Positions 8,306-17,043 of a stretch of DNA of 20,937 nt are shown piece by piece. The translations under genes were made by a program, and so were the position numbers. The stretch's first letter is position 1, and every line of letters starts with the position of its first letter. This DNA comes from Reclinomonas americana ATCC 50394 (taxonomy: Eukaryota; Jakobida; Jakobea; Jakobida), in contig PS015311.1 in NCBI GenBank assembly GCA_048213135.1, positions 52,062 through 72,998 of the forward strand, read 5' to 3'. Below the pieces are notes generated by a model. That model was given only the letters and a program-made list of their open reading frames with translations. It did not search any database and was not told the origin of the DNA.

Positions 8306-10976
8306 ATGCGATTCGTGCTGTTGCTCGCCTCCGTGCTGTACTCTGCAGTGCTCCTCCTTGCCGTGCTGGCGGTCATCTCCTCCAAGGGATCCTCGGCATA
8401 CGTGCCCTGCTCGGACTCGACAACCGCGGGAAAACTCGTGCTGGTGGGCGGCGGACTGGTTCGTCTCACGTTGCAAGAAGAAGATGAAGTGAGAGAGAGA
8501 CAGTAACTCACAGCACACGGCAGAACGACAACAATGCTCTGATCTATGGCACCATTCTCGGCTTGGTCGGTGGTGCTGATCAAGCGCGCGTGTGCATTCT
8601 TCCGGGTGCCAGTGATGATCCGGTCGGCTCATGGGTCTACTATCGTGACCTGCTCAACAAGACGTACCATGTGCCACTGGAGCACATCAACTGGGTGCCC
8701 GTCGATGTCGCCCACAAGGCCAACAACTCCAATCCGGTCTGCATCATGCATTTGTGCATCAGTTGCTGTGGAGCTTATGTTGTTTCTCTCGTTCACGTTC
8801 ACAGGCGGTGGTCGACATTGTGAACCAGTGCACGGTGTACTTTTTCGGTGGTGGCGATCAGGTGCGCCTCACTGACTCATTGTTCTTGGAGCCCGTGAGT
8901 CTTCGTAAGCCGTCGCCAGTGTTGGAGGCAATTCAAATTCGGTTTGCCGGTGGTGCGGTGATTGCCGGCACCTCGGCCGGCACGGCGTCGCAGACGAGTA
9001 GTGTGATGATTGAGGGTGGTCTCTCGTGGGATGCGTTCACGTACGGCGCACACGTGTACGGCAAGGATGACCATCCCGACGATCTGGTGTATGTGCCGGA
9101 GGGTGGCCTCGCCAACTTCCGGTTTGGTCTGTTGGACTCGCACTTTTCGAATCGCGGGCGGCAGGGTGAGGCGGGGTGGACAAGGGAGAGGGAAAGGAGG
9201 ACAAGAGAAGAGAGGGAAGAGAGAGAGAGAGAGAGGAGGGAGGGAGGAGGAGGAGAAGAAGTGAGAGGAGGAGAGAGAGAGAGAGAGACGTANNNNNNNN
9301 NNNNNNNNNNNNNNNNNNNNNNNNNNNNNNNNNNNNNNNNNNNNNNNNNNNNNNNNNNNNNNNNNNNNNNNNNNNNNNNNNNNNNNNNNNNNNNNNNNNN
9401 NNNNNNNNNNNNNNNNNNNNNNNNNNNNNNNNNNNNNNNNNNNNNNNNNNNNNNNNNNNNNNNNNNNNNNNNNNNNNNNNNNNNNNNNNNNNNNNNNNNN
9501 NNNNNNNNNNNNNNNNNNNNNNNNNNNNNNNNNNNNNNNNNNNNNNNNNNNNNNNNNNNNNNNNNNNNNNNNNNNNNNNNNNNNNNNNNNNNNNNNNNNN
9601 NNNNNNNNNNNNNNNNNNNNNNNNNNNNNNNNNNNNNNNNNNNNNNNNNNNNNNNNNNNNNNNNNNNNNNNNNNNNNNNNNNNNNNNNNNNNNNNNNNNN
9701 NNNNNNNNNNNNNNNNNNNNNNNNNNNNNNNNNNNNNNNNNNNNNNNNNNNNNNNNNNNNNNNNNNNNNNNNNNNNNNNNNNNNNNNNNNNNNNNNNNNN
9801 NNNNNNNNNNNNNNNNNNNNNNNNNNNNNNNNNNNNNNNNNNNNNNNNNNNNNNNNNNNNNNNNNGAGAGAGAGAGACCCTGTTAAACTGCGTGTTCCTT
9901 CCTGCTCGTTTCGTGCCTGGTGTCACTTGTGCCCCTGCTTCCGATCAGGTCGCTTCCTGCGTCTGTTGTGGGATAGAGAGAGAGAGAGCTCTTGTCAACC
10001 TGCTTGCTCCTTATCGTTTGCTCTTCCTGCTCGTTTTCGTGCCGGATATCACTTGCGCCTCACTGCTTCCACCCAGGCCGCTTCATGCGTCTGTTGTGGG
10101 ATACGCAGAATTTGCCGAAGGGCAAGAAGGTTCGTTTCAAGCCGCGGGAGTCGTCGCTTGCTTTGCACTCCGTGTGACCACCCCCCCCCCCCCCGTCCTC
10201 CCGGCAGATCGGCTTTGCTCCCGACGAGAACACTGCCTTCTGCCTGGGCGGCCTCGGCCAGGTGCACCCGTTCATCGAGGTCCTCGGTCAGAGTGGTGTC
10301 ACTGTCATCGACGTCTCGCAAGCGAACTCGACCTCGTCCTTCCCATTCCGTCTCAGCAACGCCCGCGTCTCGTACTTGACACAAGGCGACCGTTTCTACT
10401 TTGACACTAACACGGTGGAATACGCGTCGTGGAAGGTGTGCACGACATTGCGTTTCGTGGTGTCGCCCTTCCTGCTTCCCACTCACCGCTGCCTGCACAC
10501 AGCAATCACTGAAGGGTCGTGAGCACCATGCACATGCTCTCACGTTGCGTCCTCTGCCATCGCCTCCTCCGTGTTCACTCGCCTGTTCACAAACCTTTCT
10601 CCATTCCCAGCTCCTCTGACATTTTCAACTCGCCGAACCGAGCCAGCACGGAAGCGCCGACAGCACCCTTCCAGTTTGTGAGCGTGGCCACCAGTTTGGT
10701 GGACTGCAAGTCTGACAAGTGCGTGGTGCTTGATGCATGCACAGAATGCCTCTGTTTGATTAACAATTCTCTCGCAGATCGACGTATGGCACCACGTACG
10801 AGACGGATCCCGACGAGTACCGCGTCACCTTCACTCGCGACAGTGCAACAACCGGCTACGACGGCACCGACACGACGTCGAAGCAGTATTACATTTCGTA
10901 CAATCAGATGCGTGTGGACGTGGCGCCGGTGGCACGTGAGACCGTGCTGAGCGCGTCGACGGAAGTCGATGCGTAG
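8306..10976 (+). CDS. Secreted cyanophycinase-like peptidase, family S51
   Basis: Exons 8306–8458, 8524–8736, 8805–9165, 10077–10129, 10208–10437, 10611–10718 and 10778–10976 total 438 codons plus TAG. The N-terminus (about 5–25) is a strong hydrophobic signal peptide or anchor, so the enzyme is probably secreted or vacuolar. S51 hallmarks appear in order: KLVLVGGGL, ARVCILPGAS, GGGDQ (137–141), the nucleophile Ser179 in GTSAGTAS, DSHFSNRGRQ with Asp233 and His235, FMRLLWD, then IGFAPDENTAF. The family includes cyanophycinases and aspartyl dipeptidases cutting Asp-linked peptides; the substrate here cannot be told. About 150 residues follow the core and are Thr/Asp-rich. Least certain borders: first donor (GTTCGT, 8459), the 8737 donor (GTCTGC), and the 10438 donor, set by phase. 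Intron 4 is 911 bp as assembled and contains a gap. Confidence 0.85.
9293..9865. other. Assembly gap (573 N) inside an S51 intron
   Basis: The run of N is bordered on the left by GA-rich sequence (about 9175–9292) and on the right by GAGAGAGAGAGA. It lies within intron 4 of the S51 gene, so no coding sequence need be missing. The gap length is whatever the assembler assigned. Confidence 0.97.
9899..10103 (+). repeat. Duplicated splice acceptor and exon start in the S51 gene
   Basis: The segment 9899–9975 is a diverged copy of 10024–10103, about 125 bp apart. Both run from TTCCTGCTCG through a pyrimidine-rich acceptor (CCGATCAG versus CCACCCAG) into the first bases of exon 4 (ending GTCTGTTGTGGGATA). 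A GA run and a TGTYAA-type motif before each copy also match, so the unit includes the GA repeat. The upstream copy departs from exon 4 after GGATA and runs into GAGAGA. Confidence 0.88.
10181..10194. repeat. C14 homopolymer in an S51 intron
   Basis: Fourteen C form most of the pyrimidine tract before the acceptor of S51 intron 5 (10130–10207). Confidence 0.9.
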
Positions 10977-11145
10977 TGCACTATGGAGTGCGCAGCTGTT
11001 CTTCCTTGACCCAAGGAAAGTGTAACACAACGACAACAACAACAGTAACAACAACAAAACGGTCTTCACTTTCAATCGTACTCAAACGACAGAACAGCGG
11101 GAGAGAGAGAAGTACAACGGAGGCACTGGTGACGGAGCGGACGAC

Positions 11146-11374
11146 TTATTTGAGAATGCACACGTAGCCACTGCAAAAGAGGGGAAGGGTGATGTGAGTG
11201 ACGACAAAAAGAGGCAAGGGGAGAGAGTGGATGATGCGACGCAACTGCGAGCGGATCCAGTTGTCCTTCACCACATTCCGCAATCCGTGCTTGGAGGGCG
11301 ACAGCGGTGCAGTCTCCACTCCCCATCCAATCACTGAGTGGTGCGATGATGAGCACTCTGCACTTAATGGTGGC

Positions 11375-11405
<31 letters not shown>

Positions 11406-12832
11406 CACGCATCGCAACTCTTGCTGGTGGTCTCCACAGTCTCGTAGCGCGGATCCGGACAGTGGCTGCCACTGACCGCCGGCGGAGCACGCTGCACTCT
11501 CGGCAGCGTCGACGATGGCATGCTCGACTTGTACGATCGCCACGTGTCCATGGGGTTGGCGCTGTCCCGATTGTTGGGCGACGGCACCGCAGACGGCGAC
11601 GACGGCGACGAGGGTGACATGGAGGAGCCGGTAACGCCAAATTCCAGCGACCGATGTCGAGTGAGGTGCGGTGTCGCTCCGAAATCCGAGCCCAGCTGCG
11701 AGTGCTTGGCCGTCTCCTTCTCCCGGATGAAGAGGAGATCGGCGTCGGAGAGGGAGAAGCGGTGACTGGCGGATTGACTCCTGCGATGTTGGCAAAAGGG
11801 GGGTGATGAGGAGAAGGATGGTACAGAGGCGCACTGAGATTGGCATGGAGAGATGAAGAGAGAGATAAAGAGAGAGAGAGCACGCTGTGAGGGAGAGTGT
11901 GCGACGAGCGATGGAGGGGCTCTTCCAGCAATTCGTCTCATCTCAAACAGCTTCTTCTGCAGCAGGCATTGGCTCCTCCTTCCTGCTCAGAGACCTGCTT
12001 GCACCCCCCATCATACCGACAACCACGAACGAGCCACGCTCATGCAGTGGGTCGACATACTCACCGACATGCAGTACATTCGAGTCCACTGCACGCTCTC
12101 CCTTCTATAACTGTCAAAGAGTGCCTTGTGCGTTCCTCCCCAGTGCGTTCACGTGACTGCTCCTCTTCTTCTGTCACATAGTGACCCCATCCAGCTGCAT
12201 GTTCCTCTACGGTGCGTTAACATGATTGCTCACTCTTTCTGTTTCCTCGTATGCCCTTCTTCAACTGTCAAGTAGTGACCGTATCCAGCTGCGTGTCCTT
12301 CTCTGGCGTTTATATCATTGCGAACTCTTCCGCTTCATCTGCTTCCTCGTATGTCTCGCTTCCCTTGTCTCTCATACGGCTACTCCTTCTGCAGCCACAT
12401 GACTCCCCTCCTCTCCTTCTCCTCTCCCTCCCCCCTCTCCTCTCCCTCTCCTCCCTTTCCACCTAACCTCCCACAACTCAACTTGAGCGTATGCGAGAAC
12501 TCCTCTCGCGCCGACGAGCTCGCCAGTCGCGCACTGCGGCTTGCACCACGCTGCAAATCACCCGGCAACAACTCCGTGAACCCAATTCGATTGAGCGAGG
12601 TCGGCGAGCGTGCCGACATGGACGAGGCCAGCATCCGCGACTGCGCCATCGGATCCATCTTGGGCGCACTCGAGTCCTCACTAGCACGCCGCCGTTGATG
12701 ACGATGATGACGATGACTGCTCCCATGCGAAGGCGCCGGCGGAGGCGACGGTTGCGGTATCGTGGTGATCTTTTGCGGGTCGCGGTCCATCATTCGCGCC
12801 TCTGCCAGCTGCTCGTCCAATTCGCGCTGCAA
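11146..12832 (-). CDS. Ser/Pro/His-rich protein of unknown family, 5' end lost in a gap
   Basis: Minus-strand exons read as 12832–12483 (entering the gap upstream), 11780 to about 11402, 11357–11246 and 11170–11146. Phases agree across the first junction (AA|G) and the last (CA|T). The middle junction is ambiguous because its donor sits in a GT microsatellite. The N-terminal visible part (QRELDEQLAEARMMD) may end a coiled coil. It is followed by Pro-, His- and Ser-rich low complexity, then RFSLSDADLLFIREKE and many SP or TP sites (SMSPSSPSSP, TAPLSPSKHG), suggesting a disordered, phosphorylated regulatory protein. I recognise no domain. Coding status is inferred from phase agreement and clean frames flanked by GTTGAG and GTTGCG donors also used by neighbours. 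It converges on the S51 gene with 169 bp between stops. Confidence 0.6.
11375..11401. repeat. (CA)n microsatellite at a splice donor
   Basis: Read on the minus strand this is a GT run that begins directly after coding sequence of the Ser/Pro-rich gene, so it supplies the intron's donor. Several GT positions would serve, in different phases. The intron is only about 40–45 bp. Confidence 0.85.
12105..12365. repeat. Degenerate tandem repeats in an intron
   Basis: Motifs recur about every 70–100 bp within the 702-bp intron 11781–12482 of the Ser/Pro-rich gene: AACTGTCAA, GTGACC followed by ATCCAGCTGC, TGCGTT near CATGATTGC, and GCTTCCTCGTATG. I see no gene in them. The rest of the intron is CT-rich towards 12470 and GA-rich near 11840–11880. 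Confidence 0.65.
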
Positions 12833-13037
12833 NNNNNNNNNNNNNNNNNNNNNNNNNNNNNNNNNNNNNNNNNNNNNNNNNNNNNNNNNNNNNNNNNNNN
12901 NNNNNNNNNNNNNNNNNNNNNNNNNNNNNNNNNNNNNNNNNNNNNNNNNNNNNNNNNNNNNNNNNNNNNNNNNNNNNNNNNNNNNNNNNNNNNNNNNNNN
13001 NNNNNNNNNNNNNNNNNNNNNNNNNNNNNNNNNNNNN
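12833..13037. other. Assembly gap (205 N) cutting the Ser/Pro-rich gene
   Basis: The left edge lies inside an open minus-strand exon, so coding sequence is missing here. This gap, unlike the others, is not bordered by a simple dinucleotide repeat. Confidence 0.95.
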
Positions 13038-13304
13038 AGTTTTCAGTCAAAGCAAAAAAAGGGAGACTATTTCTCCGCGTTGTTGCTGCCTCGCTGCGTT
13101 GAAGGTGTTCACGTGCGTAGACTGTGTGCGTGTGTCGGAGGCAGAGAGACACGCACAACAACGCGCGCGTGAGAATCGATACGGATTGAGAGCTGCGCGC
13201 AGGACATCGGCGACGTCGCGAGGCTGCAAGCGAGGCGCTGGCGGAGGTGAGCAGAGAGGCATGTGTACTAGACATGAATGCACAGGTGCGGCGGTCGACT
13301 GCTC
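13038..13304. other. Gap edge to thioredoxin promoter; possible minus-strand 5' exon
   Basis: A minus-strand frame starting at 13262 (MPLCSPPPAP, then DVADVLRAALNPYRF) could be the first exon of the Ser/Pro-rich gene whose body lies beyond the gap. No clear donor was found, and the frame turns low-complexity after about 40 codons. Otherwise the stretch would be the shared upstream region of that gene and thioredoxin. Confidence 0.3.
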
Positions 13305-13310
13305 TATAAA
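13305..13310 (+). promoter_or_regulatory. TATA box candidate for the thioredoxin gene
   Basis: TATAAA in the context GCTCTATAAACGCG, 204 bp upstream of the thioredoxin ATG. It is the clearest TATA element I saw in a non-coding stretch of the window. Confidence 0.4.
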
Positions 13311-13385
13311 CGCGCCTTCTACGTCACCACAGCGTCGTGTCCTGTTCGCAACACACTTCACGACACCGCCCTGCTTGCAAAAATC

Positions 13386-13433
13386 ATGGCAACTGTGTGG
13401 AGGCTGTTGCGCACATGCTTGCCATGCCTATGA
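13386..13433 (+). other. Upstream ORF of 15 codons before thioredoxin
   Basis: An ATG in good context (ATCATGG) opens a short frame, MATVWRLLRTCLPCL, then TGA. It lies between the TATA candidate and the thioredoxin start, so it would be in the 5' leader if transcription begins near 13335. It could reduce translation of the main frame, or be chance. Confidence 0.3.
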
Positions 13434-13513
13434 CGATCAGCGCGGCGTTGGCAGACTCGTTGTTGACGTTCTGTCGCGCAGGACATTTTCTAATAATCAC
13501 AATTAAATTGAAA

Positions 13514-14064
13514 ATGGTGCACGCGATTGAGAGCACTGACGAGCTGCGCATTCTCGGCACTGCAGCCAACCTTGTTGTCGTTTCGTGTGCACGCGTGCGC
13601 TCTTTTTTTCACACTCTGTGCGCTCAACTTCGATATTTTATTTTGCGCGCGCACAGCTTGACTTTTTCTCGCTGGTGAGACACGCGCATTGTCTGTCTTT
13701 GTGCGCACATGTGTGGTGGTGACTCACCCATGAGTGTGGCCTGCAGGAGTGTGGTCCGTGTGTGGCCAGTGCGCCTGCGGTGCAAGCGCTCTCGGAGGAA
13801 TTCCACGACGTGACGTTTTTGAAGATCGACACTGACAAGTTTGCCGACTATTGTGAGCGTGCAGGTGTCAGCATGACTCCAGTTGCGCACATAGGAAAGA
13901 GAGAGAGAAATGGAAGACTCTCTCTTGTCGGTGTAATAATGATGTTAATTGATTGTACTGTGCGCAACTAGGTGTTTATGATGTTCAAGCATCAGAAGAA
14001 GGTGGCGACGGTGGAGGGCGCCAACATGGACGCGGTGCGCGAGATGATTGTCAAGTACAAGTGA
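13514..14064 (+). CDS. Thioredoxin with a Glu-Cys-Gly-Pro-Cys active site
   Basis: Exons 13514–13579, 13657–13674, 13747–13881 and 13972–14064 give 103 residues, the usual length for a single-domain cytosolic thioredoxin. Family features in order: MVHAIESTDEL start, LVVLDFF strand, redox pair Cys30 and Cys33 in CGPC, VTFLKIDTDKF, the cis-proline Pro73 in VSMTP, VFMMFKHQKKV and EMIVKYK end. The residue before the first Cys is Glu29, not the nearly universal Trp. The spacing from Asp24 to Cys30 is normal, which supports the splicing as read. Exon 2 is only 18 nt (LDFFSL). Donors GTTTCG (13580) and GTTGCG (13882) are non-consensus, while phases are all zero. The protein should reduce disulfides with electrons from thioredoxin reductase; the changed residue may alter its redox potential or partners. 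No targeting signal is seen. Confidence 0.88.
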
Positions 14065-14182
14065 GCTCGCGCATCACGGTGAAGTGTGTGAAACCAGCGC
14101 TGGTTGTTCAGTGAAAAACGAGCTCTCGTAAGCAACATACACTCCGTCACACCAAAATCTATCTCTCTCCCTTCCAACCAGT

Positions 14183-14884
14183 TTAGAAGATGAACGGGAA
14201 GATGACCTTGCGACGCAGGCTGCGGTACTCGGGGAACTCCGACAGGTAGCGCTTGTGCTTGTCGACGGCCCACTTGGTCATGATGGAGGCGCCGGCGACC
14301 GTGAAGACCAGAGCTGGAAAGGGGAAGGGAAAGGGGGAAGTAGGTTAGCAAAGAGCATAGAGGGATGATGATAAAAGAGGCATGCAGCGAGAAGTGGCAT
14401 GCACGCACAAAGTCTCCCTCGCAGTCTCTCTCTCTCTCTCCCTCTATATATCTCAACAGCAAGTGGAAGGCATCAAGGAGGATTGAGTAAGCAGTGACAT
14501 GAATTTCCTCACTCTCAGCGCCGGCTTCCTCTCCATGGCTGGCCAAAGGAACGAAAGGGAAAGAACAAACAAAGACAAGAATACGCTCGCATATTCGCGA
14601 GTGGATTAACAGAGGAAGAGGTGAAACGGAGAAAGGAAAAGCGGTAGAGAGAGAAAGAGCCAAAAGACGGTAAGAGAGAAAAAAGAAAGAGGTAAAGACT
14701 GATGTCACAGGCTTCGCACCCCCACCCTTACATGCCTTATATATGAGGTCTCCCATTGCAAGGGTCAAGGGTAACGGGTTAAGGATCATGTACCCGAGGG
14801 TCAAGAGCAAAGGGTCAAGGATCAAAGCAAGGAAACGCATATATGGGAGTGTGCGAAGCACGTAACACTGAGTGGATGAACAGA

Positions 14885-14941
<57 letters not shown>

Positions 14942-15283
14942 AGAGACAACAACGAGAGGAGGACGACGAAGGGAAAGGGAAAGGAACGAAGACGTAAGTA
15001 GGTAGTACGACTAACTAACCAACCGACGTACTACTTTCCGTTCCGTTCTNNNNNNNNNNNNNNNNNNNNNNNNNNNNNNNNNNNNNNNNNNNNNNNNNNN
15101 NNNNNNNNNNNNNNNNNNNNNNNNNNNNNNNNNNNNNNNNNNNNNNNNNNNNNNNNNNNNNNNNNNNNNNNNNNNNNNNNNNNNNNNNNNNNNNNNNNNN
15201 NNNNNNNNNNNNNNNNNNNNNNNNNNNNNNNNNNNNNNNNNNNNNNNNNNNNNNNNNNNNNNNNNNNNNNNNNNNNNNNNNNN

Positions 15284-15343
<60 letters not shown>

Positions 15344-16876
15344 AAGAGGCAACAAACTGAGAGGCACAGGAAGGGAAGAACAGCAATGGATGCATACACC
15401 AGCATTCTCTCGTCTCAGTGCTTGTCTCGCGTCGAAGGCATGAAGAGAGAATACCAAGCGTGACATGCCCACGCCCTCGATCACTCTCAGTCTCGACGAC
15501 CGCACTTAATCTCCTCATTCTTCTCCACGAGTTGCTCTTCCCTCGCTCTCCCTTCCCCATCACCCCTATCCCTTCCCCCATCACCCCCCTCACCGTAGAA
15601 CGAGTTGAACGCCAAGGTGAACGCAACCCACGCCAAAATCTCAAACGTGTAGTTCGGCACCGACACATAATCAAAGAGGAAGCCGCGCGGGATCTTGCGC
15701 ACGCGGGTGCCGGCCGGTCGCAGATTCTTCAGCATCACGTGGCACACGCCGTTGCCGATCTCGGCCGCCACAAACACCGCCACAAAGAACCACGTCTGCG
15801 CCGAGTTGGCCGGCGCCGTGAACAGCGGGTGCGACACCGTGTAGCCAATCAGCGCGCCAAACAACCAGTAGTACCAGCTGTTGAGGATGAGCTTGATCCA
15901 CGGCATCGTGGCGTTGGAGAAGGCGTGCAGGAACACCGACTCGGCCACACGCTTCGCAAAGTGGCCAATGAAGCACGCCGCGGCCACCAGCTGCACCAGC
16001 GACAGCGCCGGCGCGGTGGCACCATACACGAGGTGGCGCACGAATGGCACAAAGGCAAACAGCGCAAACAGCACCGGCGGTCCAAAGTACTCGACCACAA
16101 ACACCACGCGCCACGGCACCTGCATCGGCAGGTACTTGAACTGCACCACGTGTCGCTCGCCGACTGCCAGCGTCTCCGCAAACGGCTTCAGCTTGTCCAG
16201 CGTCTTGGGCTTGCTGCCGTCGTCCGGTCGCGGGAAGCTAAAGTACACGCGGGAGGTGTCGCTAAAGTGCTTGTCTGTGAAAGGGAAAAGGGGGAAAGGG
16301 AAGAAAGGGGGAAGGGAGGAAAGGGAGGGTGAGAGAGGCGAAATGAAATGAAAGTGCAATCATAGTCCTGGCTCTGCTCTGCGCTGCAGTGCCTCTCCCC
16401 TTCTCTCTCACACACTCACTCACTCTCTCTCCCTCTCACCCACAGAGAAGAGAGCGAAGAGACAGATGATAGGAAGAAATGCAAACATTGCTCTTCAGTG
16501 CCTCTCTATCTCTCTCCTATCTCTCCCTCTCTCTCTCTCCNNNNNNNNNNNNNNNNNNNNCTCTCTCTCTCTCCCTCCTCTCTCTCTCTCTCACCCTCAC
16601 ACACTTGTCATGCACACTGCAAATCGGATAAACTATTTCCACATGCACAAAAAACGCAACTCGCACGCGCAAACGACGAGCGCAGGTCATCATAATCCGT
16701 CACAGTGTACTCGCCAAGCTGCTTGTTCTTCCTAAACTCACAAACAAACAAACAAAGAGTGAGCGCGTGATGTGAATGTCCATGACACACAAAAACACAC
16801 ACACAAAAACGCGCAGAAGAACGTGCACTCACCGATCAACCACCGCAAAGCGCACTGGTGTTCCCTTGGACGCCAT
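14183..16876 (-). CDS. TECR: Very-long-chain enoyl-CoA reductase (TECR/Tsc13 family)
   Basis: Minus-strand exons 16876–16833, 16731–16667, 16274–15594 and 14313–14183 join in phase to 306 residues, matching the roughly 308 of animal TECR. The enzyme reduces trans-2-enoyl-CoA with NADPH, the last step of each very-long-chain fatty acid elongation cycle, in the ER membrane. Residues 1–85 form the ubiquitin-like N-terminal domain (VTDYDDLRSSFAHKHF, then RVYFSF). Then come VPWRVVFVVEYFGP, several hydrophobic segments, KRVAESVFLHAFS with TMPW, YYWLFGALIGY, and the signature YVSVPNYTFEILAW (239–252) holding the Asn-Tyr of the active region. It ends in KRYLSEFPEYRSLRRKVIFPFIF, without a Lys-rich ER signal. 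Intron 3 is 1280 bp with a gap, intron 2 is 392 bp with a small gap, and intron 1 is 101 bp. It diverges from the first E2 gene, with 167 bp between start codons. Confidence 0.93.
14598..14940. repeat. GA microsatellite and partial duplications in the TECR intron
   Basis: The phrase GAGTGGAT(T/G)AACAGAGGAAGAG occurs near 14598 and again near 14873, the second time running into a (GA)n tract (about 14888–14938). Between them, GGGTCAAGG-type motifs recur four times (14760–14824). All lies inside intron 3 of TECR. I see no gene. Confidence 0.7.
15002..15034. repeat. Perfect 8-bp inverted repeat with a 17-nt loop
   Basis: GTAGTACG at 15002–15009 is matched by its reverse complement at 15027–15034. 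The loop carries CTAACTAACC. It lies within TECR intron 3, a few bases from a gap. Function unknown. Confidence 0.6.
15050..15336. repeat. Assembly gap (15050–15283) and adjoining (GA)n run
   Basis: The 234 N are followed directly by a GA run of about 53 bases. The gap lies within TECR intron 3 and probably reflects a longer GA repeat that could not be assembled. Confidence 0.92.
16510..16593. repeat. (CT)n tract with a 20-N gap (16541–16560)
   Basis: CT repeats lie on both sides of a short run of N in intron 2 of TECR (16275–16666). On the sense (minus) strand this is a GA tract. The gap is probably a small or nominal one within the microsatellite. Confidence 0.92.
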
Positions 16877-17043
16877 CTCACTCACACACGCACGCACACA
16901 CGAAAAGATCAAGTCGACATCGACCCTCCGTGGAGCAGTCGACGAAATGAAACTCCGAATTCCACATCACTTTTTTGTGTTTTTTTGGCCTCTCGAGACT
17001 TTGCTCTCCACACGCACGCTCGCATCAAAGCCCATACACAACC
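16877..17043. promoter_or_regulatory. Divergent promoter region between TECR and the first E2 gene
   Basis: The start codons of two head-to-head genes are 167 bp apart, so both core promoters must lie here or overlap the first exons. The region has a CAC/CA-rich half next to TECR (16877–16903) and a poly-T stretch (about 16972–16986). No TATA box is evident. Confidence 0.6.

Noticed and set aside
8754-10379. 541-codon frame spanning the N gap
   Set aside because: The N are translated as X, and only its first part is real (S51 exon 3). After the GTGAGG donor at 9166 it continues through intron and then out of frame with exon 4.
12251-12466. Small plus-strand Ser/Leu-rich frame
   Set aside because: It translates CT-rich intron sequence, whose opposite-strand neighbours are consistent exons joined by GTTGAG and CGCAG borders.
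15418-16332. Plus-strand frame of 304 codons rich in Arg and His
   Set aside because: It is antisense to the large TECR exon, which matches its family throughout.
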